A DNA stretch of 64,000 nt, taken from the NCBI RefSeq assembly GCF_003628435.1, contig NZ_RBZN01000005.1, positions 52,173 to 116,172 of the forward strand, given 5' to 3'. This stretch comes from Ureibacillus endophyticus. Its GTDB lineage: Bacteria; Bacillota; Bacilli; Bacillales_A; Planococcaceae. Positions 21,250 through 29,965 of this stretch are shown here, one piece after another (positions within the stretch are counted from its first letter, which is position 1; each line of letters starts with the position of its first letter). Position numbers and translations under genes: made by a program. A model generated the notes under the pieces. That model saw only the letters and a program-made list of their open reading frames with translations. It was not told the origin of the DNA and did no database searches.

Positions 21250-21294
21250 TTTTCATTTGGCAATTTCTCCAAAATCCATCATAAGAAACAAAAA

Positions 21295-21314
21295 ACCACC
21301 CTCTTAAGGATGGT
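21295..21314 (-). terminator. Terminator after holA
   Basis: The minus strand pairs ACCATCC with GGGTGGT around TTAAGA and continues TTTTTTG. It lies 15 bases beyond the holA stop. Confidence 0.85.
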
Positions 21315-21329
21315 CTTTTTCATTGGTCT

Positions 21330-22340
21330 TTATAGAGCTCTTAATAAAAACATTTCTAATAATCGCTCTCGATTTCCCCCAGTAGATTTTAATTTCAAAT
21401 CGATTTCAGCTAAATTATGTAACGCTTTTAGTAATCTTTCTTCACTTGGTCGATTACGATTTTCCAACATCAACTTTACACGGTAAGGATGTATTTTTAA
21501 TTGTTTTGAAATTTGAGTTGGGTGATAGCCCTTTTTTTGCAAGTAATAAACATTGTTCATTGTACGAATATTAGATGAAAGAAGACCAACAAGCATAATA
21601 GGCTCTTCCTTTTGGCGAAGTAAATCATGATAAATCTGTACAGCCTCTGCATTTTGACGGGACAAATAAGCATTTAACATTTTAAAAGCATCATGCTCCA
21701 ACGTTTTGGCAACAAGATTTTCTACAATATCTACTGTAATATAACTCTCTTCTCCTAAATACAAACATATTTTTTCAATTTCAGTCTGTAATTGAAGCAT
21801 ATTTGCTCCAACCATTTCTACCAATTTATCAACTGCTTCGTCATAAATATTTTTATTAAAGCGACTTACTTCTGTTCGAATCCAAACTGCCAAATCGTTT
21901 TCTTTCGGTGTTTCTGCATGAAGCATCACACTTTTTTCTTTCATTAATTTTGTTATTTTCTTCCGTTCATCTAATTTTTCATAAGGAGCAATCAGAATTG
22001 TTATTGAAAAATCAGATGGGTGGTTTAACCAGTTTTCAAGCCGTTTTAAATCATGTTCTATCTTCTCTTTACCTTTTTCAGCTGCTTTTAAAAATGAAGC
22101 ATTTTTAGCAATCACAAGTTTTCTTTCTGAGAAAAAAGGAAATGTATCAGCTTCATCCATCATCAAATCAACAGGAGACTCTTCTAAATCAAAAATGGAT
22201 GTTTCAACTTCTTCTGTAGTACTTAAAGCATTCTTTATACGTTTTACAGTTTCATCTACAAAATAGGATTCCTCACCATAGATGCAATAAACAGGAGCGA
22301 TTTGTCCATTATTAATATCTTTCCATACTTTTGTAAACAT
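21330..22340 (-). CDS. holA: DNA polymerase III subunit delta
   Basis: The delta subunit opens the sliding clamp as part of the clamp loader. The 336-residue protein has the AAA-like N-terminal part (PVYCIYGEESYFVDE, about 17-31) without a working P-loop, as expected, the middle domain (ILIAPYEKLDERKK) and the C-terminal collar domain (LLRQKEEPIMLVGLLSSNIR). AAGGAG is eight bases before ATG 22340; a GTG three codons upstream overlaps that site and is rejected. Position next to rpsT and comEC follows B. subtilis. Confidence 0.95.
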   Translation of the reverse strand: MFTKVWKDINNGQIAPVYCIYGEESYFVDETVKRIKNALSTTEEVETSIFDLEESPVDLMMDEADTFPFFSERKLVIAKNASFLKAAEKGKEKIEHDLKRLENWLNHPSDFSITILIAPYEKLDERKKITKLMKEKSVMLHAETPKENDLAVWIRTEVSRFNKNIYDEAVDKLVEMVGANMLQLQTEIEKICLYLGEESYITVDIVENLVAKTLEHDAFKMLNAYLSRQNAEAVQIYHDLLRQKEEPIMLVGLLSSNIRTMNNVYYLQKKGYHPTQISKQLKIHPYRVKLMLENRNRPSEERLLKALHNLAEIDLKLKSTGGNRERLLEMFLLRAL

Positions 22341-22359
22341 TTTGTGCACTCCTTATTGT

Positions 22360-22377
22360 TATACTAATATTAGTATA
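22360..22377. promoter_or_regulatory. 18-bp perfect palindrome before holA
   Basis: TATACTAATATTAGTATA is self-complementary over 18 bases and contains TATACT, which could be the holA -10 on the minus strand. It lies 20 bases before the holA start. It could be an operator or simply a symmetric -10; I know no regulator for it. Confidence 0.35.
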
Positions 22378-22514
22378 CATGTTTTTTTATTTTTGGTCGT
22401 AGGTATGTATAAATTGTGTCAACAATACAAAAGGTAGTTAATAGAATTTGGCAGATTCTATATAGATTTTTACTATGTATTGACTTATAATTACTTTGAG
22501 TAGGAGGGATAGGT

Positions 22515-22679
22515 ATGGCTTCACATAATGAAAACGTTGTAACACACAATCCTTTTGAAGGTAAAAATGGCGCTTCAATGCGTAACCAAGCAACAGATGC
22601 TGCAGTAGGATTTGGTGTTTCTTTCGTATTCTTCGCACTTATGTTTATTATTGCAACAATTATTGATGTAGCATCTTAA
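22515..22679 (+). CDS. yqzM: Small membrane protein YqzM
   Basis: This gene encodes 54 residues: a polar N-terminus (MASHNENVVTHNPFEGKNG) and one membrane helix near 31-51 (VGFGVSFVFFALMFIIATII). Length, layout and place between holA and comEC match the YqzM family, whose function is unknown. TAGGAGGGATAGGT precedes ATG 22515, a strong site, and a terminator follows. It runs opposite to its neighbours, as in B. subtilis. Confidence 0.9.
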   Translation: MASHNENVVTHNPFEGKNGASMRNQATDAAVGFGVSFVFFALMFIIATIIDVAS

Positions 22680-22691
22680 TGCTATTAGGAA

Positions 22692-22720
22692 AAAGGACTT
22701 CTCTTTTCGAGATGTCCTTT
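22692..22720 (+). terminator. Shared terminator of yqzM and comEC
   Basis: The 12-base stem AAAGGACTTCTC / GAGATGTCCTTT with one mismatch closes on TTTTC and is followed by TTTCTC. It lies between two convergent genes and has A/T runs on both sides, so it may serve both. Confidence 0.85.
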
Positions 22721-22726
22721 TTTCTC

Positions 22727-25012
22727 TTATTTAGGATAACTGATATCCATTTGGTTATCCTTAACTGATACTTCGATAGTTCCTACTTCACCGGTTGTTA
22801 GTATATTCAAATTTAGCTTTTGAAATCTTTCTACTACTTCATTATGAGGATGTCCGTAACGATTATTTTCACCTGCACTGAAGATTGTTAAATTAGGTTT
22901 TAAATTCGAAACAAATTCTTCACTACTTGATGTTTTACTGCCATGATGTCCTGCTTTTAATAGCTGAATATCTTTTAAATAAGGGTACAGTCGTAACATC
23001 ACTTCTTCCCCCTCTTTCTCAAGGTCACCTGTAAATAAACCTCGAAATGCCCCGCTTGTAATTAAAAGCACAAGAGAATCATTATTCCCTTCATAATTAG
23101 TCTCTACTGGCCATAGATAACTAAATGAAATCTCATCAATTTTCCAAGAGTTGGATGCCATTTGTTCTTTAACCGGAACCTTTTGATTTTTAGCTTCTGC
23201 TAATAAGTCCTTCATCACGTCTTTATGATAAGAATTAGGACTAATGTGTATCTCTCCTATTCTAATCTCTTCTAAAACCTCCTCTGCACCTTCAACATGG
23301 TCTGCATCCGCATGGGTAATAATTAACTTATCTATTTTTGTTATTCCCTTCCCTTTTAAATAGGGTACTACGACTTGTCTCCCCACTTCATATGGGCGAT
23401 TATTTACTTTCCAAGCATCTTGATCAAATCTTAATAATCCACCAGTATCAATCATGTAAACGGCCTTTCTCCGTGGCAATTCCACAAGAATACAATCCCC
23501 TTGTCCAACATTAATAAAAGTTATTTTCAAATCGCTAAATAGCTTTCCTGAGAAATGGAGTATTACTAGCGGTATACACAATAGCAAAATAGTTTTAATT
23601 AATTTTGATTCGTTCTCTAGCATATAAAAAATGATAAAAATTGATAGATATGCCACAATCATTAATACAACTGTTGGTTTCCCTGGGTTCCACATTTGAT
23701 AGGGAAGGCTTTGTAAGAAATTAATGATATTAGTTAATAACTCCCGAATAGGTTCATATAATGTGAATAATAAATTAGACAATAACCTTGGAGCAAATGA
23801 TGCGACTAATAAAAGTATATTAATAGGTAAAATAACAAAACTAAATAGAGGTACAAAGAGAATATTAACAAAAAAGGATGAGATACTTATCTCATAAAAG
23901 TGGAAAAGTAAAAGAGGATAAACGAGTAACTGACATACAAAAGTAATGAAAAAAGACTGTACAAGCCAAGAAGAAAATCGTTGAAGAATTTTTCCTGAAT
24001 AAATTAAACTTGCTGTCGCTAAATAAGACAGTTGAAATCCTATCTGGAAAATAGACCATGGCTCAATAAATACAAATAGAATAAACGTTATCGATAATGC
24101 ATCATCCACTGATAAACGCCATTTTAAACGGCTTATGAGTAGTAGCTCGACTACAGTTACTGCCCGCCAAACGGAAGGGGCACCACCGGCAAGTATGCCG
24201 TATATCGGAAGGATAACTAGAAGAATCAACGTTGCGAATTCTCTTCTTATTCTTAAACGTATTAATCCTTGAAAAAATATGAGTGTTACAATAGCAACAT
24301 GTAGCCCAGAAATCGCAAATAAATGGGTGATCCCAAGCTTTTGGTAAGCTCTAGTCATCTCATCATCAACTTGTTCTTGTAACCCTATGAGCAAGGCTTG
24401 TGCTTCGCCTATAAGGGATTCAGGAAATGCTTGTTCTATATGCATTTTTAGTTTAAAACGTTGTTGATTTATTTTCTGAGCGATGGATTTTTTTGTACCA
24501 ACATAAGACCATTTTGATATTTCTAGAGTCCCGATAGCACCCTTACTTTTTAAATATTTTTTCATATTAAAAGCATATTGATGTGCTTGTCTATTTGGCT
24601 CTACAAGTTCACCAGAGACTATAAATTGTTCTCCAGCTAATGAAATATGTTTATATTGTTCTATTTCGTTTTCAGAGGTAAAAGTATACACTACATAAAT
24701 CTTTCTACCTTGTGAGTCTTCCATAAAACCGCGCAATTTATTACCACTAAATTTATATTCATGTGTCCAAGTTAGATTTTCCGGCAAAGGTAGTGGCATT
24801 TCTAATTTCCTTACCTCATCTGAAACATAATAATAGAATACGAAACAAGTGATGAAAACACCGATTATATGTGCAAAATGCAATCTCTTATAGATGAGAA
24901 ATAAAACTAGAAGAATTAGTATAAACAAAAGCCTCACCGATTCGAAGGCTGCTATTATGGCAACTAGAATTGATAAGGCATAGTAAATCCATTTACATTT
25001 GAACGATATCAA
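22727..25012 (-). CDS. comEC: DNA uptake channel protein ComEC
   Basis: ComEC forms the channel through which single-stranded DNA enters during natural transformation. The 761-residue protein has several N-terminal membrane helices, a DUF4131 region, the Competence domain (about 220-490, starting ITHLFAISGLHVAIVTLIF) and a C-terminal metallo-beta-lactamase-like domain with GQGDCILVELP and THADADHVEG, a probable nuclease. The start is TTG 25012 inside the end of comEB, with AGAAGGTGA upstream, so translation is coupled. It is the last gene of the comE operon; no frame break is visible, so competence may be functional. Confidence 0.95.
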   Translation of the reverse strand: MISFKCKWIYYALSILVAIIAAFESVRLLFILILLVLFLIYKRLHFAHIIGVFITCFVFYYYVSDEVRKLEMPLPLPENLTWTHEYKFSGNKLRGFMEDSQGRKIYVVYTFTSENEIEQYKHISLAGEQFIVSGELVEPNRQAHQYAFNMKKYLKSKGAIGTLEISKWSYVGTKKSIAQKINQQRFKLKMHIEQAFPESLIGEAQALLIGLQEQVDDEMTRAYQKLGITHLFAISGLHVAIVTLIFFQGLIRLRIRREFATLILLVILPIYGILAGGAPSVWRAVTVVELLLISRLKWRLSVDDALSITFILFVFIEPWSIFQIGFQLSYLATASLIYSGKILQRFSSWLVQSFFITFVCQLLVYPLLLFHFYEISISSFFVNILFVPLFSFVILPINILLLVASFAPRLLSNLLFTLYEPIRELLTNIINFLQSLPYQMWNPGKPTVVLMIVAYLSIFIIFYMLENESKLIKTILLLCIPLVILHFSGKLFSDLKITFINVGQGDCILVELPRRKAVYMIDTGGLLRFDQDAWKVNNRPYEVGRQVVVPYLKGKGITKIDKLIITHADADHVEGAEEVLEEIRIGEIHISPNSYHKDVMKDLLAEAKNQKVPVKEQMASNSWKIDEISFSYLWPVETNYEGNNDSLVLLITSGAFRGLFTGDLEKEGEEVMLRLYPYLKDIQLLKAGHHGSKTSSSEEFVSNLKPNLTIFSAGENNRYGHPHNEVVERFQKLNLNILTTGEVGTIEVSVKDNQMDISYPK

Positions 25013-25565
25013 ATAACGATTTCACCTTCTCTTCAAAAGGTTTTAATTCTACTTCTGATGCACCAAGACTCCGAAGTTTCGTTAGCATCTCAATAGCTAA
25101 ATCTAACTTTTCATCCTTTAAAAAATCGATTTTTGACTCTTCAAAAGGAATTTGAACGACATTTACTTTTGCTTTTTCAAATAGTTCCATAGCATATGGA
25201 CTATTTTTGTAATCGTTGGCATAGTAAACATTTTTAATTCCTGCTTGAATGATGGTCTTTGTACAATGTAGACATGGAAAATGTGTAACATAAATATCAG
25301 CACCATTCGATGATGTTCCATATTTTGCACATTGTAATAATGCGTTCGTTTCTGCATGTATAGTACGAACACAATGATTATCTACGACATAACACCCTTT
25401 TTCAATGCAATGTTCATCGCCTGAAATCGACCCGTTGTAGCCGCCACCAATAATTCTTTTATCTCGAACTATCGTTGCCCCAACAGCAAGTCTTGTACAA
25501 GTGCTTCGTAAAGCTAATAAATGACTTTGTGCCATAAAAAACTGATCCCAAGTAATTCGCTCCAT
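24993..25565 (-). CDS. comEB: ComE operon protein 2, dCMP deaminase-like
   Basis: The 190-residue protein belongs to the cytidine and deoxycytidylate deaminase family. It shows the zinc ligands and catalytic glutamate in IHAETNALLQC and FPCLHCTKTI, with an extra zinc-site region near HCIEKGCYV. It would convert dCMP to dUMP, possibly salvaging imported DNA; ComEB is not needed for uptake in B. subtilis. GGAGGT stands before ATG 25565, so the 21 codons upstream are excluded. It is between comEA and comEC and overlaps the latter by 20 bases. Confidence 0.94.
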   Translation of the reverse strand: MERITWDQFFMAQSHLLALRSTCTRLAVGATIVRDKRIIGGGYNGSISGDEHCIEKGCYVVDNHCVRTIHAETNALLQCAKYGTSSNGADIYVTHFPCLHCTKTIIQAGIKNVYYANDYKNSPYAMELFEKAKVNVVQIPFEESKIDFLKDEKLDLAIEMLTKLRSLGASEVELKPFEEKVKSLFDIVQM

Positions 25566-25630
25566 ATGACTACCTCCAAACTCTATTACATTTAGTTTAG
25601 ATGTAAAAAAAGAATCATGCAATGTCATAT

Positions 25631-26266
25631 CTACTTAATATCTATTAATTCTTTTAATTTTTCGAAGGTTTTGTCACCAATACCAGAGACATTTGTCAAA
25701 TCTTCAATATTTTTAAATGAACCAGTTTCTTCTCTGTAAGCTATTATCGCTTGAGCTTTAGATGGTCCGATGCCAGGAAGAGTTGTAAGTTGTGATTCAT
25801 CTGCTGTATTAATATTTATTTTCCCGGCCGAATTTTTTGATGCTTGTCCGCTCGTAACAGTTTGTTCTATTGGAAGATCTGCTAGTTCTTCTCCCTTTTT
25901 AGGTATATAGATGACCATTTCATCTTGAAGTTTTTGTGCATGATTTACTAGGTTTGTTTCTGCTTCATTTGTATATCCACCAGCAAGTTGGATTGCATCA
26001 ATTACTCGATCTTCCGTTGTTAACTCGTATACACCAGGAGAAACTACTTCACCTTTCACATCAACCATAATATTCAAAATAGTAGGCTGTTCATCGATTT
26101 TATTGTCAGTATTAAATTGTTCGCTTTGTTGTTGTGGAATTGTTGTTATACTTTCAAAGGATTCTTCCTTTGAGTCTTGTTGAAGGTAATAAAAAAGGAT
26201 AAGGATTAAAACAAAGCCGGGGAATAGCAGTGTTTTAGTATATTTTTGCAAAAGATGCTTAAACAT
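25631..26266 (-). CDS. comEA: Competence DNA receptor ComEA
   Basis: ComEA binds double-stranded DNA at the cell surface and hands it to ComEC. The 211-residue protein has one N-terminal anchor (about 12-28, LLFPGFVLILILFYYL), an SLBB domain (about 68-130, VDVKGEVVSPGVYEL) and a C-terminal helix-hairpin-helix pair (ININTADESQLTTLPGIGPSKAQ and IEDLTNVSGIGDK). It is the first comE gene. Its GAGGTG lies inside the arm of a large hairpin, which suggests control of translation or of read-through from yqeM. The upstream comER of B. subtilis is absent. Confidence 0.95.
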   Translation of the reverse strand: MFKHLLQKYTKTLLFPGFVLILILFYYLQQDSKEESFESITTIPQQQSEQFNTDNKIDEQPTILNIMVDVKGEVVSPGVYELTTEDRVIDAIQLAGGYTNEAETNLVNHAQKLQDEMVIYIPKKGEELADLPIEQTVTSGQASKNSAGKININTADESQLTTLPGIGPSKAQAIIAYREETGSFKNIEDLTNVSGIGDKTFEKLKELIDIK

Positions 26267-26269
26267 AAA

Positions 26270-26344
26270 AACACCTCACAACAGAAGGTGTCATATGGAG
26301 TATACAAATAATATACATAATTTCCCTTCTGTTGAAAAGGTGTT
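26270..26344 (-). promoter_or_regulatory. Large hairpin covering the comEA ribosome binding site
   Basis: On the minus strand AACACCT and AACAGAAGG (26325-26344 arm) pair with CCTTCTGTT and AGGTGTT (26270-26288 arm), that is 9 plus 7 base pairs with a small internal loop and a 36-base loop. The downstream arm contains the comEA GAGGTG, and the T-run after it reaches the ATG. It can therefore act as a yqeM terminator, as a lid on comEA translation, or both. The plus strand has an eight-T tail, but no plus-strand gene precedes it. Confidence 0.6.
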
Positions 26345-26347
26345 TTT

Positions 26348-27094
26348 TTATTTAATTGCACGTATAAAGATTCGTTCACTTTCATCTGTTGGATTTTCAT
26401 TATGCCAATCAGCTGTAATTTCAACTTTAGAAAAGCCAATATTCGTCAACCATTCAACATATGTCTCTAATGGAAAAGTTCTTTGAAAATGTTCTTCGTC
26501 AAACCGTTCAAAAAGTTCTGTCGTTTCATCTTTTACAAAGAAAGTCATCTGATGATAAACCGAATGTTCATAATCAGCAGGTTCAGTATACCAAATATAA
26601 GTAATATTTCCATCATCATAAGTAAAAGGACTATCCATGAAAATTTCATCCATCTTATAAAGGGAATGCACATCAAAAAATAATTGTCCACCATCCCGTA
26701 AAATGGTATAGATTCTTTTCAATGTTTCTACTACCGAACTTTCCTCATGTAAATAGTTAATTGAATCAATCGGTATCGTAACAACATCTATTTCTGAAAA
26801 ACCTTCAATTTGGTCCATCGACATTGCAAACAGAGGTATTGAAACCCCTACCTCTTGAAAGCGATCATTTGCAACAGCCAACATTTCCTCAGATAAATCA
26901 ATGCCTGTTACATCATATCCAGCTTGATGAAATTGTAAGGTAAGAGTACCTGTACCACAGCCCACATCTATTAAAGTCGGGTAGTCATTACTTGGTGCAT
27001 ATTTCATAACCCAATTGACATATTCATCGTAAGGTATATCTTGCATTAGCTCATCATAAATATGAGCGAATCGTTGATAACTACTTTGTGACAT
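26348..27094 (-). CDS. yqeM: Class I SAM-dependent methyltransferase YqeM
   Basis: The 248-residue protein has the Rossmann methyltransferase motif LIDVGCGTGTLTLQF (about 41-55), then VTGIDLSEEML and the IPIDSINYL motif region. Its substrate is unknown. The start is ATG 27094 just after the rsfS stop at 27097, with a weak GGAT upstream, so it is probably translated by coupling. It belongs to the conserved nadD-yqeK-rsfS-yqeM series, so a link with NAD or ribosome functions is possible but not shown. Confidence 0.9.
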   Translation of the reverse strand: MSQSSYQRFAHIYDELMQDIPYDEYVNWVMKYAPSNDYPTLIDVGCGTGTLTLQFHQAGYDVTGIDLSEEMLAVANDRFQEVGVSIPLFAMSMDQIEGFSEIDVVTIPIDSINYLHEESSVVETLKRIYTILRDGGQLFFDVHSLYKMDEIFMDSPFTYDDGNITYIWYTEPADYEHSVYHQMTFFVKDETTELFERFDEEHFQRTFPLETYVEWLTNIGFSKVEITADWHNENPTDESERIFIRAIK

Positions 27095-27096
27095 AA

Positions 27097-27435
27097 TTAT
27101 TGAATATCCAATTGAGGAGCATCTCCCCAAAGTCTTTCTAAATTGTAAAATGCTCGTTCATCTTTATGGAAGATGTGTACAACTATATCTCCAAGATCGA
27201 CTAAAATCCAACGAGCTGAATCAAATCCTTCCACTCGTTTAATGCTATAACCATTTTCTTCAGCTTTTTCTTGAACTTCTCTTGCAATAGCTTGAAGTTG
27301 ACGGTCTGAATTACCGTGACAAATAATGAAATAATCTGCTAATAAGGAGATATTTTGCATATTTAGGACAACAATATCTTCCCCATGTTTATCGTCTATT
27401 GCTTTATAAGCTATTTGTAATAAGTTTTCTGACAT
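27097..27435 (-). CDS. rsfS: Ribosomal silencing factor RsfS
   Basis: RsfS binds ribosomal protein L14 and blocks joining of the subunits when nutrients are short. The 112-residue protein shows the family motifs DYFIICHGNSDRQLQAIA (about 32-49), GFDSARWILVDLGDIVVHIF and FYNLERLWGDAP. Length is standard. It follows yqeK by 43 bases and precedes yqeM closely, as in many Firmicutes. Confidence 0.96.
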   Translation of the reverse strand: MSENLLQIAYKAIDDKHGEDIVVLNMQNISLLADYFIICHGNSDRQLQAIAREVQEKAEENGYSIKRVEGFDSARWILVDLGDIVVHIFHKDERAFYNLERLWGDAPQLDIQ

Positions 27436-27478
27436 TCTTCACTGTTCCTCTCTTTTATGCGTTCATCATTTCAAATTT

Positions 27479-28033
27479 TTAGGAAATGATGTCGTTAAAG
27501 CATTCAACTGATACTGGAAAAATTGGTTGCTTTGTTTGCACTAAAAATGTTAATGAGTGACTAACACAAGCTTCCAAAGCTAAATCTAAATTATCCTTTG
27601 CAATTTGGCGCAAATTCTCAACACCTGGAAATTTACGATTTGGTTCAATCATATCTGCAATGTAAATAATTTTTTCCAACTTTGACATTCCAGCTCTACC
27701 TGTTGTATGGAAACGAATCGCATTCAAAATATCTTCGTTAGTAATATTAAATTCATGTTGCGCTATCCATGCTCCTACAGGGCCATGCAAAATTTCTGAA
27801 CCCCATTCGAGGAGTCTAGAATCAAGTCCATTCGTTTGAACTATCTCACGCATCCAATCTTCATCTGCGTATTTTGCAATATCATGTAAAATGGCTGCAG
27901 TTTCAGCTTTTTTTTCATCTTCACCGTATTGTTTTGCTAAAGATATAGCTGTTTCCATTACACCAATAGTATGAATATATCTTTTTTCAGGCATACGTGT
28001 TTTCACGATAGCTAAATAATCATCTCGCTCCAT
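27479..28033 (-). CDS. yqeK: HD-domain Ap4A hydrolase YqeK
   Basis: YqeK-type HD proteins split diadenosine tetraphosphate symmetrically. The 184-residue product has HD-domain residues in RYIHTIGVMETA (first His, about 19-30), ILHDIAKYAD (HD pair) and HGPVGAWIA, and FHTTGRAGMSKLEKIIYIADMIEP (about 123-146), which is the family signature. GAGAGGAAGG precedes ATG 28033, inside the end of nadD, so the two overlap by 14 bases. The link of an Ap4A hydrolase with the NAD enzyme gene is conserved in Bacillales. Confidence 0.93.
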   Translation of the reverse strand: MERDDYLAIVKTRMPEKRYIHTIGVMETAISLAKQYGEDEKKAETAAILHDIAKYADEDWMREIVQTNGLDSRLLEWGSEILHGPVGAWIAQHEFNITNEDILNAIRFHTTGRAGMSKLEKIIYIADMIEPNRKFPGVENLRQIAKDNLDLALEACVSHSLTFLVQTKQPIFPVSVECFNDIIS

Positions 28034-28592
28034 ACAAACCTTCCTCTCGAATATATTCTTGAACACCTTCTGGCAACAAAAATTTTAACGTTCCACCATT
28101 TTTTAACCGTTTCCGAATTAACGTGGAAGATAAATTCAGCTCTGGAGCCTCTACCATCGTGATGTCATAGGAAGTTGTAGATTTCGTACCAGGTCGCTTT
28201 AAACCTACAAACTTAACAATTTGAACTAATTCATCGATATTGTGCCAAGTATGGAGGGAGTCGATCATATCGCCGCCAATAATAAAATAAAACTGAACAT
28301 CCGGCTCTCTTCTACATAATTCAACCATTGTTTGATATGTATAAGAAATGCCTCCCATTTCTAACTCAATTGTTTCCATTTTAAAATGTTCATACGGTTC
28401 GATTGCAATTTCAACCATACGCAATCGGTTTTCCATAGAGGCATCCTCAATCATCTGCTTATGTGGAGCAATAGCATTTGGCATAAAACGGACTTCATCT
28501 AGTTGCAAAGCATCGTACGCCTCATTTGCCATTATTAAATGTCCAATATGAGGAGGATTAAATGTTCCTCCCAAAATGCCAACTTTTTTCAT
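28020..28592 (-). CDS. nadD: Nicotinate-nucleotide adenylyltransferase
   Basis: NadD adenylates nicotinate mononucleotide to deamido-NAD. The 190-residue protein starts MKKVGILGGTFNPPHIGH, with the GxFxPxHxGH nucleotidyltransferase motif at about 8-18, and ends with the second motif LSSTLIRKRL (about 153-162; the usual form is ISST). AAGGTG stands nine bases before ATG 28592; 26 codons upstream overlap yhbY and are not used. It is the bacterial enzyme of the final NAD pathway steps and lies in the conserved yhbY-nadD-yqeK row. Confidence 0.97.
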   Translation of the reverse strand: MKKVGILGGTFNPPHIGHLIMANEAYDALQLDEVRFMPNAIAPHKQMIEDASMENRLRMVEIAIEPYEHFKMETIELEMGGISYTYQTMVELCRREPDVQFYFIIGGDMIDSLHTWHNIDELVQIVKFVGLKRPGTKSTTSYDITMVEAPELNLSSTLIRKRLKNGGTLKFLLPEGVQEYIREEGLYGAR

Positions 28593-28605
28593 CCGATAAT
28601 ACACC

Positions 28606-28911
28606 TTACTTTTGGCTCGGTTTTGGTAATACAATTTTTTTATTATTTCGTGATTCCTTATAAAGCACAACAGTTAAACCAATTAATTGAACTAACTCAG
28701 CACCTGTTCCTGCTGCAAGAGCTTCTGCAACATCATCTTTTTCTTCTTCACAATTGTCTAGAATACGTACTTTTATTAACTCGCGAGCTTCCAATGCATC
28801 ACGTAATTGACAGAGCATTTGATCATTTACCCCACCTTTTCCAACTTGAAAAATTGGTGTTAAATGATGAGCCTCAGCTCGTAAAAATCTTTTTTGTTTG
28901 CCAGTTAGCAA
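28606..28911 (-). CDS. yhbY: YhbY-type RNA-binding protein (CRM domain)
   Basis: The 101-residue product is a single CRS1-YhbY (CRM) domain with the LTGKQKRFLRAEAH start and the loop GKGGVNDQM (about 24-32), resembling the KH-like GxxG. The E. coli relative associates with pre-50S particles, so a role in ribosome assembly is expected. It is named yqeI in B. subtilis and stands between aroE and nadD there as here. Confidence 0.93.
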   Translation of the reverse strand: MLTGKQKRFLRAEAHHLTPIFQVGKGGVNDQMLCQLRDALEARELIKVRILDNCEEEKDDVAEALAAGTGAELVQLIGLTVVLYKESRNNKKIVLPKPSQK

Positions 28912-28929
28912 TTTTAGTTCCTCCTAAAT

Positions 28930-29766
28930 TTAACAGGTTGTTACCTGTAATTCATCTATTAATTTTTTCGTTGTATGTTCTGTGTTAGGGTATTGTCCTA
29001 ACCAATGATTAAAGGCAATCGCTCCTTGATGAACGAACATCCCTAGCCCAGTTACAACAATTGCATCTTTCTTTTGAGCTTCCAATAAAAATGGCGTCAT
29101 TAAAGGATTATACACAATATCAGCCACAATTGTCCCTTGTTGTAATTTTTCTAAAGAAAGTGGTAGGCTAAATTCACCATTTGCTAAGCCAGCAGAAGTA
29201 CATTGAATTATAATACCAAACTCGTCTAATCTTTGTTCTGCATCAGCTAATGATAATGCTTGTCCTTCACCTAGTTCATGAATGATTTCTTCAGCCTTTG
29301 CAACGGTACGATTTGTTATGGCAAGATTGCGATAACCATAATATTGAAGAGCAAACGCAATCCCTCTTGCAGCCCCACCAGCTCCAATTAACAGTACTGG
29401 TTTTTCCTTTTGACCATCCCCAACTGCTTCTTCAAGAGAATGAACAAAACCTGAACCATCTGTATTGTAGCCCTTTAATTTCCCATCAGCAGTACGAACA
29501 ACTGTATTAACAGCCCCCATTTTTTCCGCCATTTCGTCCAGTTCATCTAGAAATGGAATAATCGCCTGTTTATGAGGAATCGTCACGTTCCAACCACTTG
29601 CTCCTAAAGTTTTTAAAGAAGCGATTGCATGTTCTAATTGCTCACTCTTTACATGAATTGGAATATAGGTTGCATCAATATTCAGTTCATCAAACCAACC
29701 ATTATGCATGGCTGGTGATTTCGAATGCGCTATTGGATCCCCAATAACAGCAAACCATCTCTTCAT
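28930..29766 (-). CDS. aroE: Shikimate dehydrogenase
   Basis: AroE reduces 3-dehydroshikimate to shikimate with NADPH in aromatic amino acid synthesis. The product (about 278 residues) has the shikimate-binding motif HSKSPAMHN (about 15-23), the catalytic Lys in NVTIPHKQ, the NADP-binding GAGGAARGIAFAL (about 131-143) and TNRT. AAGGGG lies ten bases before ATG 29766; an ATG two codons upstream is closer to it and also possible. The upstream side meets the palindromic repeat block, which separates it from yqeH. Confidence 0.95.
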   Translation of the reverse strand: MKRWFAVIGDPIAHSKSPAMHNGWFDELNIDATYIPIHVKSEQLEHAIASLKTLGASGWNVTIPHKQAIIPFLDELDEMAEKMGAVNTVVRTADGKLKGYNTDGSGFVHSLEEAVGDGQKEKPVLLIGAGGAARGIAFALQYYGYRNLAITNRTVAKAEEIIHELGEGQALSLADAEQRLDEFGIIIQCTSAGLANGEFSLPLSLEKLQQGTIVADIVYNPLMTPFLLEAQKKDAIVVTGLGMFVHQGAIAFNHWLGQYPNTEHTTKKLIDELQVTTC

Positions 29767-29788
29767 AATCATCAAACCCCTTTATATA

Positions 29789-29960
29789 GAAATGCGGAGC
29801 GCGTTCGTTCAGCCGTGAAAGAAACTGGCCGACAAAACGCCACATCCTGTGTCATTGTCGGCACTCGTACATCCTTGTACTTCGGAGACTTCTGACAAGT
29901 GTGCTTGCACACGTAGGAAGAAGTTGAAGTTTCCGAACGGCTAACGCGCGGAGCTAGACA
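29789..29960. repeat. Palindromic repeat unit 1
   Basis: The unit opens with GAAATGCGGA and ends with GAGCTAGACA. Inside, GCGCGTT and AGCCGT near the 5' end pair with ACGGCT and AACGCGC near the 3' end, with further small hairpins (GTACATCCTTGTAC, GTGTGCTTGCACAC). It is GC-rich compared with the genome and has no credible coding content. It is almost identical to unit 4 up to the GTGTGC hairpin. Confidence 0.8.
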
Positions 29961-29965
29961 TCTCC

